Shown here: in pieces, positions 21,878-34,600 of the stretch
Layout: the number at the start of each line of letters is the position of its first letter
How positions within the stretch are numbered: the stretch's first letter is position 1
From: Plecoglossus altivelis
Lineage: Eukaryota > Chordata > Actinopteri > Osmeriformes > Plecoglossidae
Direction of reading: 5' to 3'
Assembly: GCA_036571765.1 (NCBI GenBank)
Contig: BROE01000022.1
Coordinates: 6,862,377 to 6,926,376 of the forward strand
Length of the DNA: 64,000 bases
Notes under the pieces: generated by a model
What the model saw: the letters and a program-made list of their open reading frames with translations, nothing else
Told to the model about the DNA's origin: nothing
The model's database searches: none
Made by a program: the position numbers and the translations under genes

Positions 21878-22967
21878 ATGACATCGTCCGGTCTGGTCTT
21901 GCTGCTTCTGATGCAGTGTCTGTGCTGCTCAGGTGAGGCTGATTGAGAGTTACGCATTGTGTTTTCTTTGATTATGGATCAATCTAGAATTTGAAAAAGT
22001 ATATAAAAAGTGTATTATTAAGGGTAGGCAAATCCTAAGTACCTAATGCTACCCTCTCTTTGAATTACGGACATATGGTAAACATACTTTGTTGCTATTG
22101 CACAAACCCAGTGGGACTTGGAAGACCCAAGGTCTGAATCCCACAGGACCTGAGTAGGTGACTAGTAAGTCTTGTACCAGCAGGTTTGCCAGTACTGAGG
22201 TTCCCCTTTAGACCCATGGCCCAGTCGGCAGTCAATTTGTCACAGGACCAGGTTAACCAGCGCTCCGCTACACTCCGCCTCTTCAGGGTCACCAACAGCG
22301 TCGTGCAACGGGTGAGTCAGCCAGACATCAGAGGAGTCTGGGGAGGACAGTGTTCGTAAACTGCATTGTAATATCATCTAGTGGTTTCTTTTGGTATTTC
22401 ACCAAGTAAACCAACCAGAACTGATGGTATTTTAGACTTCACAATCTAGCCTGCGCCATTGTAAGTACTGATAAAACAAGCCATATGATGACCAGAACAT
22501 AATAGTCATTTTGAATTTTGGAAAGATTGCCCAGGTGGATATGACCAACTATGATATCCACCTGGACTATGACATTGGAGAGACCGTGTGTTTAAAAGGC
22601 ATGGAACCCTACCTGGATGAATGTGGCTTCAGGAACAGGAAGCGACAGGTGAGCGGAATCCTCTCCTAACAGCAGAAACATAAGCGTCATCCGAGCTTTT
22701 AAGAAAGGAACTGGTGAGAAGGGTGCAGGCTAACATTGTCTTCGCACTTTCTCGTGTCTCCAGGCGGGGGCGTCCTGCTCCAGTGTCGTGCGTGTTTCAG
22801 GTCAGTTCAGCAGGATTCGGACCCTGGCTTGCATGCCTGCACAGAGCTCCAGCTCTGAGTCCAGCAGCGAGGAGATGATCGTGTTGCAGAGCGTCCATCT
22901 CTTCCGACAAACCCCTGGGGTTACTGTGTGTGATGGAGCTAACAGCTGTGCTCCCTATGTACTGTAG
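21878..22967 (+). CDS. spp2: Secreted phosphoprotein 24 (short C-terminus)
   Basis: Four exons: 21878-21932, 22181-22311, 22535-22648, 22764-22967, giving 167 aa with exact phase closure. Exon 1 encodes a signal peptide (MTSSGLVLLLLMQCLCCSG). Exon 2 encodes an amphipathic helix as in cystatin-like folds. Exon 3 holds VDMTNYDIHLDYDIGETVC with the first disulfide Cys; exon 4 holds C-SSVVRVSGQ and the second Cys pair, then a serine cluster SSSSESSSEEM. That cluster and the Cys spacing match SPP2 (SPP24), a secreted, serum- and bone-associated protein whose Ser-x-Glu sites are phosphorylated and which binds BMPs. After EEM the sequence departs from the family: the expected GSHKWRNNYL-type motif is absent and the frame ends about 30 residues later. 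Fragments of exon 2 occur in the duplicated units upstream. Confidence 0.85.
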
Positions 22968-23029
22968 GTCACTTGTTCCTGTTGTTATGGTCAAATGAAC
23001 TAGTTCTGGACATAACTGCACACCAGAAG

Positions 23030-23035
23030 AATAAA
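23030..23035 (+). promoter_or_regulatory. Poly(A) signal of spp2
   Basis: AATAAA 63 nt after the stop codon of spp2, in a suitable position to end a short 3'UTR. It supports exon 4 being the last exon. Confidence 0.7.
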
Positions 23036-23770
23036 GTCATTAAACGTTCCTCCTCTGGTCTTTTTCTCCAACACAAACACACAAACGCTTGTTGGTTTGT
23101 TGATCTGAGAAAGTCAACCACGTGAATCGAACAACATGATGTGTTGTCATGCCAGACAGCAACATATTTTGCTTGAGTGACTCTGAAACACTAAATGACG
23201 AGGTATGAGAGTTGAAAGCAAAGTATCTGGGAGATATGACACCTCATGAGGATGCTTTCCACTGTTTGTTGTATTCCCTGCACTGCATGCTTCAAAAACG
23301 AAAGCCTTTGGACTACAAAGCAGATTTAGAATAGTCCTGTATAGTCAATATCGGTGAACAATATTACTACTGGGAATATTCCTAATGTTAAAGGGATGTG
23401 TGTGTGGGTCTGAACTGGCAGATTCCTTTTCTCCGAAACTGTAACAGCAGAATAATGAGGTCTGTATCATGCATTACTGTGCGCTGGCTCAGGAACCAAT
23501 TGCGGCTCTTCTGGATGGTCAGCTGAGCTGTACTGTGAGCAGAGTTGAATGTAGGTCACTGTGTTCTGACTCCTACACTGGCTGCATACATCACCTTCTG
23601 ACACACACGCGCGCATGCGCACGCACACACTCAACTACTTGCATACACACACTCAACACTGTCAGAACCTAAGAAATGCAGTTGTTGCGGTGATCCAGTA
23701 ACTGTTAGACATTTAATAAACACACATACTACAAAAAAGATGAATTGAAAGACCACAAGAAAAAATGATG
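23036..23770. other. Intergenic, spp2 and raph1 tail to tail
   Basis: Spacer of about 700 bp between the 3' ends of spp2 (+) and raph1 (-). It holds a short CA/CG-rich stretch (about 23600-23660) and an AATAAA on the + strand near 23714. No gene seen. Confidence 0.6.
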
Positions 23771-25061
23771 AGGTCTGATTTGCACATTTTTATTGTTCAG
23801 TTTAAATGCATTTTAGATTTATGTCTCCGTTACGGCAGAGCATCTAAGACCGGTCCTGACTGACTTCAGGCAACTCCTTCAACCTTTAGACACAATGGTT
23901 ACCTATCTCTATGTTGCCATGAAAAGACTGACGATCTGAAATGGAGAATAGTTTGTAGCAGACTCAAAGCCATCAGATGTAGCAGATGTTAAGGCAGAGT
24001 GTTTCAACTCTGCACTCAAGTTTGAGTAATCTAACGTCATGACAACAGTAATGCAACGTGATTGGTTGCAGAGATAGAGTCTGACCTTGCCAGACCAATT
24101 GGCGTGGGCTGGGTTCAGGAAGAGGATTTGACACCCTCAACGTTTCAGACACGGCTTTGGATAGAACAGATTCCCACACTCCTTTCTGAACGTTTCGGAA
24201 CGTTGCCCTTTGCTGAACGCAGTCCTAGTTTGAATTAAGATGGACTCACACACACACAGGTTGACAGAGGTTGTTCCACAGCCAGAGATGGTCTTCATGC
24301 TACAGTCTTACTCAGTACTACTAATGTAAAAACAGATGGGACACAGTGTGCACACGTAAAGCAGTCCCCTTCCTCAGACACACAGTACAAGAGAAGGCAT
24401 TAATGTGAACCAACGCTGGTCCAACCTCGCTGACAGCATGGCTGTTGCATGACCCGGGGGTGCGTTAAGTGATCAAGCAATGAGAGGAAACATTCAGAGC
24501 GTTGCTGACCGAGATGTGCCGCAGGGCTAATCTTTCAACGCCACCGAGGGTCCCACTTTCACTCCAGTCATCAGAAGCAACAGTCCTCGGTGCTAGCAGA
24601 CACAGGTCTGAGCATTGCGTAATGTGTGTTTAGTGTGTCGTCTTTGACGTCGCCCAGGATCTGACTCTGAGGCCCTTTCTATGGGCTGGTTTAGAGTCAG
24701 GTGGGTGTCGTCCCTCTCTGGGTTAAAGGTCAAAAATCTGGACAGGGTCAAATGGTCCTGGAATTAGGGTCAGGGACAAAAGGAGGCCAGTAAAGCCAGG
24801 ATCAGTAACTTTACAGACAAAAATATGTGACCAATAGAAATCGAGTGGGTTCAACCCACCCCCAATGTAACAGCCAATCCCAGCGGTGGACCTTCATTGT
24901 GCACCTTTTCATCTGAGCACCTCAGAGTGTCATTGCCGTGTCAGTCATCTTCATCTCTCTACAGTAAAACTGCTGCAGGTTTTCAACCATTTTGGTGCAA
25001 TTTGCAAACAAACAAAAATCTTCATTAGAATTAGCGTTAACACAATGCATCTGTACACTCT

Positions 25062-25122
<61 letters not shown>

Positions 25123-25716
25123 GGATCTTGAGGATCCCTCCCTGCTCCCTCCCTCCCCCCGTTCACTCACAAGGTTTGAAAAACAAAACTTTCAAATAAT
25201 AATATCTTTCAGGTATTAAATAATCTTATATAAAAACACAAACGTAATAATAACACCCCCGTTCCCTCCCTCCTCTTCATTACTCTAACATCCACATACA
25301 TTTTTCTGTACACGCACAATCCCCCTCTCCCCCTCCTTCCCTCCCCTTCCCTCCCAAACCGTTGCTAAGGTAACACCATGTCCTCTACAGGGCTCCATGC
25401 AGTACCAGTTATATTGCAGCAAGTTTCTTGTCCTTTATGTTTTTGTTTCTGTTTATATTCAATGCAAAGCGGCACAAACATGTGGGAAAGCTGATAGGTG
25501 GTCGGGCTTGCTTCTTTTCATTGGAGTAATCATGTAGTAATAATAATGAAAATCTGGGATTACAAGGAAGAGGATCCTAGCTCAGTCAGTCCAGGGTGGT
25601 TGCTATGAGGGAAACAGATAGACAGACAGAGTTCCAGAGGAGCTAACCTCATAGTCTTTAGACCCTGCCACCCCCCCCCCCACACACACACACACCCACC
25701 CCCCATGTCCTGGTCA
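23771..25716 (-). other. raph1: raph1 3'UTR (probable)
   Basis: Sequence downstream of the raph1 stop without coding signs. A minus-strand AATAAA (TTTATT on +) at 23789-23794 is a reasonable end, giving a 3'UTR of about 1.9 kb. It contains a (CAGA)n run at 25062-25122 and C-rich stretches near 25250-25360. Confidence 0.5.
25062..25122. repeat. (CAGA)n tetranucleotide repeat
   Basis: About 15 perfect CAGA units. Located in the presumed raph1 3'UTR. Confidence 0.97.
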
Positions 25717-27798
25717 CTACCACTCCCCGGTGAGTTTGGTGCTTTGGTCCCGTTTGGGTGGGGCGGGGGGCGGACCGCGCCGTAGCGTTGCATAGCCTGA
25801 GATGTTGGCATGGGCGTGGGGGTAGCCTCCTCCGCTGGCTGGCCTGTGGTGGTCCTGCAGCAGCTCCGGAGGCGGGGGAGGCAGCGCCATATCGTCCATG
25901 GTCGCTACGGGCTCCATCTTGGAGGAGAGGCGGGAGGAAGTGAGCGAGCCGTGGCGTGAGACCGACTTCCTCTTCAGCGTCCGGTTGAGGTCTTCCAGGA
26001 AGTTGGGCTGCAGGGCCAGGTTGGTGCCCTTGGGGGAAGTGGGGGGTATCTGGGAGCTGAAGGAGCTGTGAGGGTTGGTGTGCTGGGGTGGGGGGGACAG
26101 GGGAAGGGGCTCCTGCACCGTGTTGCTCCGCCTGAACACAGCAGCAGGTGGGGTCTTCTTCAGGGAGCTTGATTTCCATGACGAGGACACGACCGGCGGG
26201 GTCTGGGGCTGAGGGTTGACCACCGCTACCTTGGGCGCCCCTGGGTGCAGGTCCGTCGGCAAGGGAGGCGGGGGGAAGAGCTCCGAGTCAGGAGGAGGTG
26301 GGGGGAAGTAGTCGGCGTCGGTCAGTGGGGGGGAGGGGAATTCGACGCTGGGCTGGCGGTGCTGTCCAGTCTGGAGCCCCTGCAGGGCCAGCGGCAGGTT
26401 GGCCAGGTTCAGCTTGCCCGGTTTGGGGAGCGCTGGGGGACCCATGGAGACATCCTTGGAGGGAGAGCCCGAGGAGGAGGCAGGGGAGGAGCCGCAGGAA
26501 GACAGGCCTGGCTGACCAAATTTACTGACCAGGCTCTCCACCTTCTTAGGCCTCTCATCCTGGGACTCGCCTGCCTTGATGCTGGAGTTACGCTGGGGAG
26601 CTGGAGGGGGACCCCTCTTCCCTACGGAGCCTGTGGAGGAGGTGGAGGAGGAGGATGGGGACTTCTTGATGGGGGACCCCATCTTGGTAGAATGGTGAGG
26701 AGGAGGAGAGGAGGATTGAGGGGGAGGTGGAAAGTCCAGGGTGCTCTCTGGTGGGGGAGGAGGGAACTCTGGGGACTGGGGGGCAACTTGCCCCCCCGGC
26801 TGCCACTTTGGCTTGGCTTTGACGGCTGGGGGAGACTGAGGGGTAGGAAATTTGGAGCCTTCCATAGAGTTGGAGGGGGTGAGGGAGGCCCCTGGGAACT
26901 GGTTGACGATCTGTTTGACCAAGGAGGAGGTGGGAGTGGGGGAGATGGGGGCGGAGAGGGGGAGGGTCTTGGAGGAGAAGCTGTGCTGCTTGGGCATCGT
27001 AGGTGGTGGCTGATTGGGGGAGTGGCCTGTTGACAAGCTCTGCTGCTTTTTAAACGAGCCGTGATGAGGTGGGGAGGGAGAGACAGGAGAGATGGTCAGC
27101 CCCGGGCCAGAGGGTTTGCGGGCCGTCTGAGGAGGGAAGCCACCGGTGAAGGTTTTGGGTGGGGCAGGGGGGGGCAGCGTAGGGGACAGGGAGGACTGCT
27201 GCAGTTGTGGGGGTGGAGACAGTGCAGGAGGGGGAGGGGGTGGAGAACAGTCATCCTGCAGGTCCTCCTGGGTGAATTCATAGGCCATGTTGGGGAACTT
27301 CTGTGCCAGGAACTGTTGCAGGCCCGTGTTGCTGAGGGGTGGGTAGGAGGGCACCTGGTCGAGGGGAGGGGGAGGGGGCATGCCATTGGTATGCAGGTGG
27401 AGAGGGGGAGGCGGCTCTTGCTCCTCTGGGGGAGGAGGTGGGAGATAGGTGGGATTGGGGCTGGGGGGGCCCATCTTCAGCACTGCCATGGCCGAACCAG
27501 GGGTGGGCATGGTGGGAGGGGGCGGCGGAGGCGGGGCAGGGGGCTCCGGGGCATAGGTTGTGGGCAGCGTATTATACTGAGGTTTGACAGACTGAGAGGG
27601 AGGGGCCGGCGGGCCAGGCGGGCCAGGCTGGGGCCCCCCAGGGCCAGAAGGGGGTTTGTAATGGTTGGCAGACTGGGAGGCATTCTGGAGCCTGGCCAGG
27701 GTGCTGTACTTGACGTACATGGTGGGAGGAGCTGGCTGGTGAGTAGGGTTGGGGAGCGGGGGAGGAGGGGGAGGCGGAGGAGGAGGTTCGGGGGGACC
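25717..27798 (-). CDS. raph1: raph1 terminal exon, proline-rich with Ena/VASP sites
   Basis: Encodes about 693 residues rich in Pro, Ser and Lys. Four FPPPP motifs, the EVH1 ligands of Ena/VASP, occur as two pairs: SPEFPPPPPE and LDFPPPP (about 26735-26775), and DYFPPPPP and ELFPPPPL (about 26270-26320). Human lamellipodin has more such sites, as I recall. Conserved blocks include MYVKYSTLARLQNASQ, PPAVKAKPKWQP, PQRNSSIKAG, SLVSKFG, KVAVVNPQPQ, FLEDLNRTLKRKS and DDMALPPPPPELL. The stop TAG is at 25717-25719. The start is placed at 27798 (ATGAG before GGT) because only this acceptor is in phase with the preceding exon; the nearer ATAG at 27804 would shift the frame. Confidence 0.85.
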   Translation of the reverse strand, partial: GPPEPPPPPPPPPPLPNPTHQPAPPTMYVKYSTLARLQNASQSANHYKPPSGPGGPQPGPPGPPAPPSQSVKPQYNTLPTTYAPEPPAPPPPPPPTMPTPGSAMAVLKMGPPSPNPTYLPPPPPEEQEPPPPLHLHTNGMPPPPPLDQVPSYPPLSNTGLQQFLAQKFPNMAYEFTQEDLQDDCSPPPPPPALSPPPQLQQSSLSPTLPPPAPPKTFTGGFPPQTARKPSGPGLTISPVSPSPPHHGSFKKQQSLSTGHSPNQPPPTMPKQHSFSSKTLPLSAPISPTPTSSLVKQIVNQFPGASLTPSNSMEGSKFPTPQSPPAVKAKPKWQPGGQVAPQSPEFPPPPPESTLDFPPPPQSSSPPPHHSTKMGSPIKKSPSSSSTSSTGSVGKRGPPPAPQRNSSIKAGESQDERPKKVESLVSKFGQPGLSSCGSSPASSSGSPSKDVSMGPPALPKPGKLNLANLPLALQGLQTGQHRQPSVEFPSPPLTDADYFPPPPPDSELFPPPPLPTDLHPGAPKVAVVNPQPQTPPVVSSSWKSSSLKKTPPAAVFRRSNTVQEPLPLSPPPQHTNPHSSFSSQIPPTSPKGTNLALQPNFLEDLNRTLKRKSVSRHGSLTSSRLSSKMEPVATMDDMALPPPPPELLQDHHRPASGGGYPHAHANISGYATLRRGPPPAPPKRDQSTKLTGEW

Positions 27799-27803
27799 CT
27801 CAT

Positions 27804-27868
<65 letters not shown>

Positions 27869-29094
27869 GGGGGGAATGAGAGGGAGAGAGAGATCAAGAC
27901 ATCAGTAAAAAAAACTGAACATCAAAAATGTTAATTCATGCCATGAGGGAAATATTGACGTTTTATGTTTCATTTGAAAACACGTTAGCATGATGCATTA
28001 AACACCAAAACACACCCACACACTTCATCTCAGAGTAGAGCAGCCTGGATCACCCAGTTCTCCACAGAACTCGACAAGAGTCTACCTGGACGCACCGTGC
28101 TCTTCACACACCATGGTGTACCCATGTCTCTGTCTCTGGTCTACAGACATTCCAACTAACACATGGTTGCACCACATTGGTGACCACACACTGACCACTC
28201 CTCAACCCAGTGAGGTAGCTTCACGTAGCTTTAGTTAGTTTCAGATGGGGGTCACACACACACAGTAGTCCACATAATGTCTCGCTTTTTGTGTGTTTGA
28301 GGTGTTCTTTAAGGACGATTACTTTGGTCCCATCGTACCATGCAAGGACAGTATTGGACATGCGTGTGTGTTGAACTGGGCCGGCTAAAGTAAACACTGG
28401 GGGATGAGAGAGAGTTCTAGAACTTTAGTGTTAGAACACTGGGAGCGGTCACACCCCTGACCTCAGTCCCCTCCGGTGCACAGGGGCACCGCAGTCCGAA
28501 GCTTCACCTTTGACCCCTGGGTGAAACAAGCGCAGAGGAGAAGGGAGAGATGGGAACAGTGGTGAAGAAACACAGCACCCCAGCACCGCAGTTACATCCA
28601 AGACCAGGGAGCAGTCGCTGCCTCTCCTCCATCACTACCATATTCCAACACAGACAGCGACACTTGAGGCGGCTAAGCCACACAAACACAGAGTGGGACC
28701 ATGTGCATTCTGGGATACCTTGGTGGTGTCCTCCTGTGTTCCCCTCTTCCAGGCCTCAGAGAAGATGGAACTGACCACACTCTGGGAGCGGGTGTGGCCT
28801 GACGAGGTCGTCTCTGACACCCCACTGTCTGATTGGCTGGAGTGGTTGGACTGGGACTCTAAACAGACAAAGAGAGGAGTAGAGAGAGCATGTTTAGAGT
28901 TTGTTCTTGATGCCGCTGGAGGGAGGCGCGGTGTCTGCAGCCAATCAGAGAGCAGCCGCTTGTTCTTTCTGACCTGGTAGGCTGGAAGAGCTGGATCCGG
29001 ATTTCATGCTGGAGGAGGACAGGGAGGACCAATCATAGGCAGCCTCGGTTCGCTTCATGGCCTCTTGGTAGTTCACGTAAAGCTGCTTCCCATA

Positions 29095-29150
<56 letters not shown>

Positions 29151-31574
29151 AAACCAAGACACGCACACACACACATACACATACAAAGAGAAGTTATCCA
29201 GGATTTCATGAAAACACACATAGGCTCTGTCATCCAAAGGCTGACTAACAAACCAGAATGCTATTGTGTGGCTCAACTCTGTCATAGGTCAAAGATCAGG
29301 ACACACAGCGTCAGATACTGGGCGGCGCTTATGTGCTACCTTGGCGATGCGAATGCTGTTGATCCATTGGTGTAGGCTTCTGACATCATCGCAGCACAGG
29401 TATTTGATGTACTGGGACTTCTTCTGGATCTGAGGATGCTGAGAGAAACAACAAGGGGTTCATGGACGACACCGTCAACAACGAAACCCAAAGTGTTCTT
29501 CTCTTCGAAAACCAACTTCATTTGAACTTCTGCAACTGTAAAGTCACATTTGGAAAAGTCATTGAAGCTTGTTGAACGACAGAATGTGTAAACCTATACA
29601 TTAGCATCTGGATACACTATAATGTGAATGAGATTTTCCTTTGGCCCAGATATTGCGGTATTACTACGTTTCACCACTAGGTGGGAGTGTGGTACTCTAA
29701 GCGCCTTCCGACAGACATGAGTAATCTATCCCTAACCTCAATCCCTGGGCTTTCAAAGAGCTGAAGCTTTACGTTGAGAATTCTACACATACTTATATTA
29801 TTCAATCACAGTAGAAACAGAAATAAAGTTATATACTTGAGCACAGGACTACTTCCCAAACTGTCTCCATTGCCCTGTCTCACTAAAGACCACAAACACT
29901 CTGAGAAGATGAATATCTCTCTTCTGGCTGCTTCATATCGGACACATTTTTCTTTTATCTGTATTCCTCTATCCAAAACCCATCATCCGTTCAGGAACCA
30001 AAACAACCCAACGTCTCCTCTCCTTCTCTCTCCTCTGCCTCTCTCTCTCTGTTCCCTCACTCTCCTCTCCCTATCTCTCCTCTCCTCTCCCTCTCCTCTC
30101 CCTCCCTCTTCTCTACCTCTCTCTCCGTTTCTTCACTCTCCTCTTCCTCTCTCTCCTCTCCTCTCCCTCTCTCTCCTCTCCTTTTCTCTCCTTTCCCTAT
30201 CTCCTCTCCCTCCTCTCGCCCTCTTTTCCCTCCCTTTCTCCCTCAGCCCCCTCTGAAGGCTCCGGTCTGTTTTCACCATCGTGGCAGTGAGTTTTCAGCA
30301 GAGGACGCACAGGAGGAAACAGAGAGATCTATTTCCCCGGCTGCTCAGGAAGTGGAGGTATGAAGAGACAGGGTGTTCCAGCAGCTAGGCTCCTCACTGA
30401 ATAGAGGAACAGAAGCATCCTCTCACCTCAACTTAGGAGGGACTGGGGACTCGACGGATATGTGTGCGTGCGTGCGTGTACGTGCGTGTGAGCAGTACAG
30501 TGTGAGGTGTGTGTGTGTGTAGTACAGTGTGTGGTGTGCGTGGGAGCGAGCAGTACAGTGTGTGGTGTGCGTGGGAGCGAGCAGTACAGTGTGTGGTGAG
30601 TGTATGAGCAGCAGCAGGTGGTGTGTATGTCAGCAGTGCAGTGTGTGTGTGAGTGTGTGTGTTTGTGTGTATGTGAGCAAGCAGCATCCTCACCTTGAGC
30701 ACCATGCAGTAGTCAGTGGGAGCCTTGTACTTGCTGCGGTAGTCCTGACCGTAGTACACATTCACGTGGTCCAGCTGCAGGAAACACACCAGGTCTCTGG
30801 AAGCCTGCCAGACACACACACACACACGCAAGTCAGGACACACACACACGTCAGGACACACACACACAAGAGATCTGTCAGTGTATGTGTGATCTAGTGT
30901 GTCTACAGGCTAGACAGTAGAGAGCTGGCAGTGTGAGGAGAGGTAGTGTGCGTGAAGAGGCCAGAACACTGCACTGCAGATGGGCTACAGCTGCCACTGC
31001 CAGGAACTCTGGGTAAAAGTCCATGAGGTCTGTGTGCATTTGTGTGAGCCAGTGTGTGTGTGTGTGCATGCGTGTCTGTGCTGCGTGTGGATGCATATCT
31101 GTGTGTGTGCATGTCTGTGGCTGACTGTCTGTGTGTGTGTGTGTGCGTGTCTGTGTGCCTGCGTGTCTCTGCATGTGTGGGTGTGTGTTTCTGTGTCTGT
31201 GTGTGTGTGTCTCCGTGTGTGTGGGTGTGTCTGTGTGTGTGTGTGGGTGTGTGTCTCTGTGTCTGTGTGTATGTGTCTCCGTGTGTGTGGGTGTGTCTGT
31301 GTGTGTGCACGTCTCCGTGTGTGTGTGTGTGTGTCTCTCTGCGTGTGTGGGTGTGCGTGCGTGTCTCTGTGTCTGTTTAAGCATGTCTCTGTGTGTGTGT
31401 GTGTGTGTGTGTGTGCGTGCGTGAGTGTCCCTGTATGTGTTTGTGTGCGTGTCCCCGTGTGTGTGGGTGTCTCTGTGTTTGTGTGTGCATGTCTCTGTGT
31501 GTGTGCGTACGTGCGTGTCTCTGTGTGCGCGTGTCTCTGTGTGGGTGTGTGTGCGTGTCTCTGGTTCTGTGTGT

Positions 31575-31610
<36 letters not shown>

Positions 31611-34600
31611 CTACGTGTGTGCGTGTGTGTCTGTGTGTGTGCGTATCTGTGTGTGTGTGTGTCTGTGCGTGTGTGTCTGTGTGTGTGCGTGTCTCTGTGT
31701 GTGTGTGTGTCTTTGCGTGTGTGTGTCTCTGCATGCGTGTCTCTGTGTGTGTGTGTGTGTCTCTGTGTGCGTGTCTCTGTGTGTGTGTGTCTCTGTATGT
31801 GAGGCTCCTGCTGGGTTAATGACCCAGAGGGATAAGGGAGAGTGACGCCTGGCCTGGCTGGAGGAGGACTCTGTTAAACTAGCCCATCCAGAAACAGGAA
31901 ATACCCCAGGCAGGATGAGAAACTTGGATGACCGTCATCTGCTCAGCTCACAAGCCCACTGAGGACACTGTGTTTTCAGAGCCTCCTTGGAGCCCACAAA
32001 GGACCAATGTGACCAACTCCACCCCTGACAGCATGAACCCAATGGACACTTGATTTACTGCTGTTATGTCAACACAGAGGTCTGACACGCTGTAACATCC
32101 CATCAAAACATCACCAGCATGTGTGCGTGTGTGTTTGTGTGTCGACACGCACGGGTATTTATCTAGAGCCATGGTCTTAATCACCAGGCTTTGACCTCAT
32201 TAGCAGTGTGATGTGATGTTAGGTGGGTGTTGGTGGTGTGTTAGTGACCACAAAACTGGACTACATCCAGAGATTATCAAACACACACACACACACCGTC
32301 TTGTGCTCTTCCAGCACCTTCACACTCTAATCTCCGAGCACATGCTTTCAGCTGGACAACAGACTGACTGTACTCCCACACACTCACACACGCTTAAACA
32401 CTCTCGCCCACGCACATCAGGGTACTTGACTAAGCCTGGAAGGCCAGGAAACATGAATCTTATTAACAAGCCTCCCACTGGACAGTATGGAGGACAGAAG
32501 AATGGAGTGTGAGAGAGAGCATGAACGCAGCAGGGAGTGTGTGTGTGTGTGTTTGTCTACGTAGGCAGCAAACCTTAGCTTTCCCTTTAGGTACGTAGTA
32601 GATTCCTGAAGCCCGCAACAGGAAGTAGCGCTTCTTCCACGATTTCTTTCCGTCTTCCTTCAGCCACAAGACTCCCTCCATCTCTGGCACGGACACTGAG
32701 CTGCCACAGAAACACTCCTGCAGACACGCACACCGAAACACACACACCAAAACACACACACACACACACACACACCAGACAAGCAGTAATACATTAAAGA
32801 TGAGGGCCAGATTTCCGCAGGAGGAAAAAACCCGAAATCAATCACGCTGCGTCCTCGCGCTTCCTCAGAGAAGATCTTACCTCCAAGAGGGCTTCCTTGT
32901 TCCTGTCGGCCATCTCGCACGTCTCCTTCCGCCCCAGAAGATAGTTCTGGCGCATTCCAGAAGACACAGAGGGGAAAGGGTTCATTCGTCGAAGCAAGGC
33001 TGCACAATCTGACGTTGTGCAGCTGTGTTTTGAGCACAAATAAACCCCACATGTATACACACAGAAACGGGGTCGCATGCTTCAGTGCTGCGTATTACAG
33101 CTCTGTGTAGGAGATCAAGGTTTTCTGAAGGGCCCACCAAGGACACGGGCCTCTCGTCACCAATCAATTATTCATGTTCTCATCATCTCCACCATCATGA
33201 CCTACTTGCACCGGATGACTGTGTCTGCTGTTGTGTGTCAACATTTGTGTGAGTGTGTAAAACTGCAGAGAGTGTTTGAGTTACTGCATGAAAGCAGCAT
33301 GCAGAATTACTTTTGAACAGTAACAATACTCATTTTATTTTGTCATTTTATCTGGTTCTATGTTGACAGGACAGTTTAAGGTTCTGGTTGGTTCGGTGAA
33401 GCTGAGAAGAGGTTCTGACCTGGGGGTTCTTGAAGAGGGCATATTTTTCGATACGCTCTATGAACATCAGCCGGTTCTGGCTGTCTCTGGTCCAGTTGAG
33501 AAGGTTCTCCACCAGGTTCTCATGGTCCTCAAATATTCGCTCTGGGGACAGGACAGAACACAAAATGGATGACATTCTCACTCACCCCAGTCAAACTAAA
33601 CGAGTTAGCATTGGACCAAGTTAACTGAAGGCAGCCAGTGCACCAAATAGCTTTCATGAATATTGAATCCAATATAAACCTTCAGGTCTAACTTTGACCT
33701 GAGTGACCAGACCATGACCCCAGTGTCAACCTTCATACTTCTGTACTCTCCTTCACATATGAATCACCACACCCACCATGCCACTAAGCCCTCCCCTTTA
33801 CACACCAGACCACCTCACACACCAGACCACCTCAAACACCAGCCTCTGCTGTAATAGAACTGCCATCTGCCATGGATCTAAATGGAATGGAATAAATCTC
33901 TAATCTGTGGGATTACAACCTTGGTCCATTAGGTGATTAAAACATTCACCGAATTAATGATGTTTACCCCTCCGACTGTCATTCCAGAGGTTTACCCATA
34001 TGTATTCTCTATACTGTATCCTGCATGTGGATTAGATCAATGTGCAGTGTATTGTATACCTCACATAATACTAGGTGGTGGAGATGCTTTCGAATATGAC
34101 TAATCTGGTACTCCCCTTTCAAATCATCCATTGAAATTGAATCCTCTAATCCATAAACAGACAGATAAGGAGTTCTAGAAAGAGGCATAATAGTTAGCAT
34201 GCTTTTTTTAAGGGTGTAAATAACATCTGGTCAGCAGCCAGCACTAAAATGGATGTGTATGTCTGTGTGTGGGTGTATGTGTGTAGGCATGTGTGTATGC
34301 ATATGTGTGCACACAGCTGGGTCAGAGGCCTTGGATAAAGTTGCCCTGGCCAGGGACACATCTGTTTGTATGGGCTACATCAGACACACACACCATTACC
34401 CCCCCCACACACACACACACCATGACCCCCCCACACACACACCTACTAATGCATGTCTCTGTATGAAGCTACATAGTCTGCTGGCATTCTTGATCACCTT
34501 TTTGTCCTCTCCTCTCTCTTCCTGCCTCAGTTCGGTCTGTGACTCTCTCTACAGAGGGCCATGCTAGTGTGTGAATGAAGAGCTTAAGGCTGGAATGGCC

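Noticed and set aside
22090..22150. Possible Pol III B box (GGTCTGAATCC) in spp2 intron 1
   Set aside because: Only a partial match, no A box and no SINE tail nearby.
26245..27879. Plus-strand open frames of 262 and 272 codons
   Set aside because: Antisense shadows of the proline-rich raph1 terminal exon; Gly/Arg-rich because CCN codons read GGN on the other strand.
30980..31845. Long open frames (up to 279 codons) on both strands
   Set aside because: They translate GT/CA minisatellite into Cys-Val-Ser or Thr-His polymers; openness follows from the repeat, with no splice, start or homology support.
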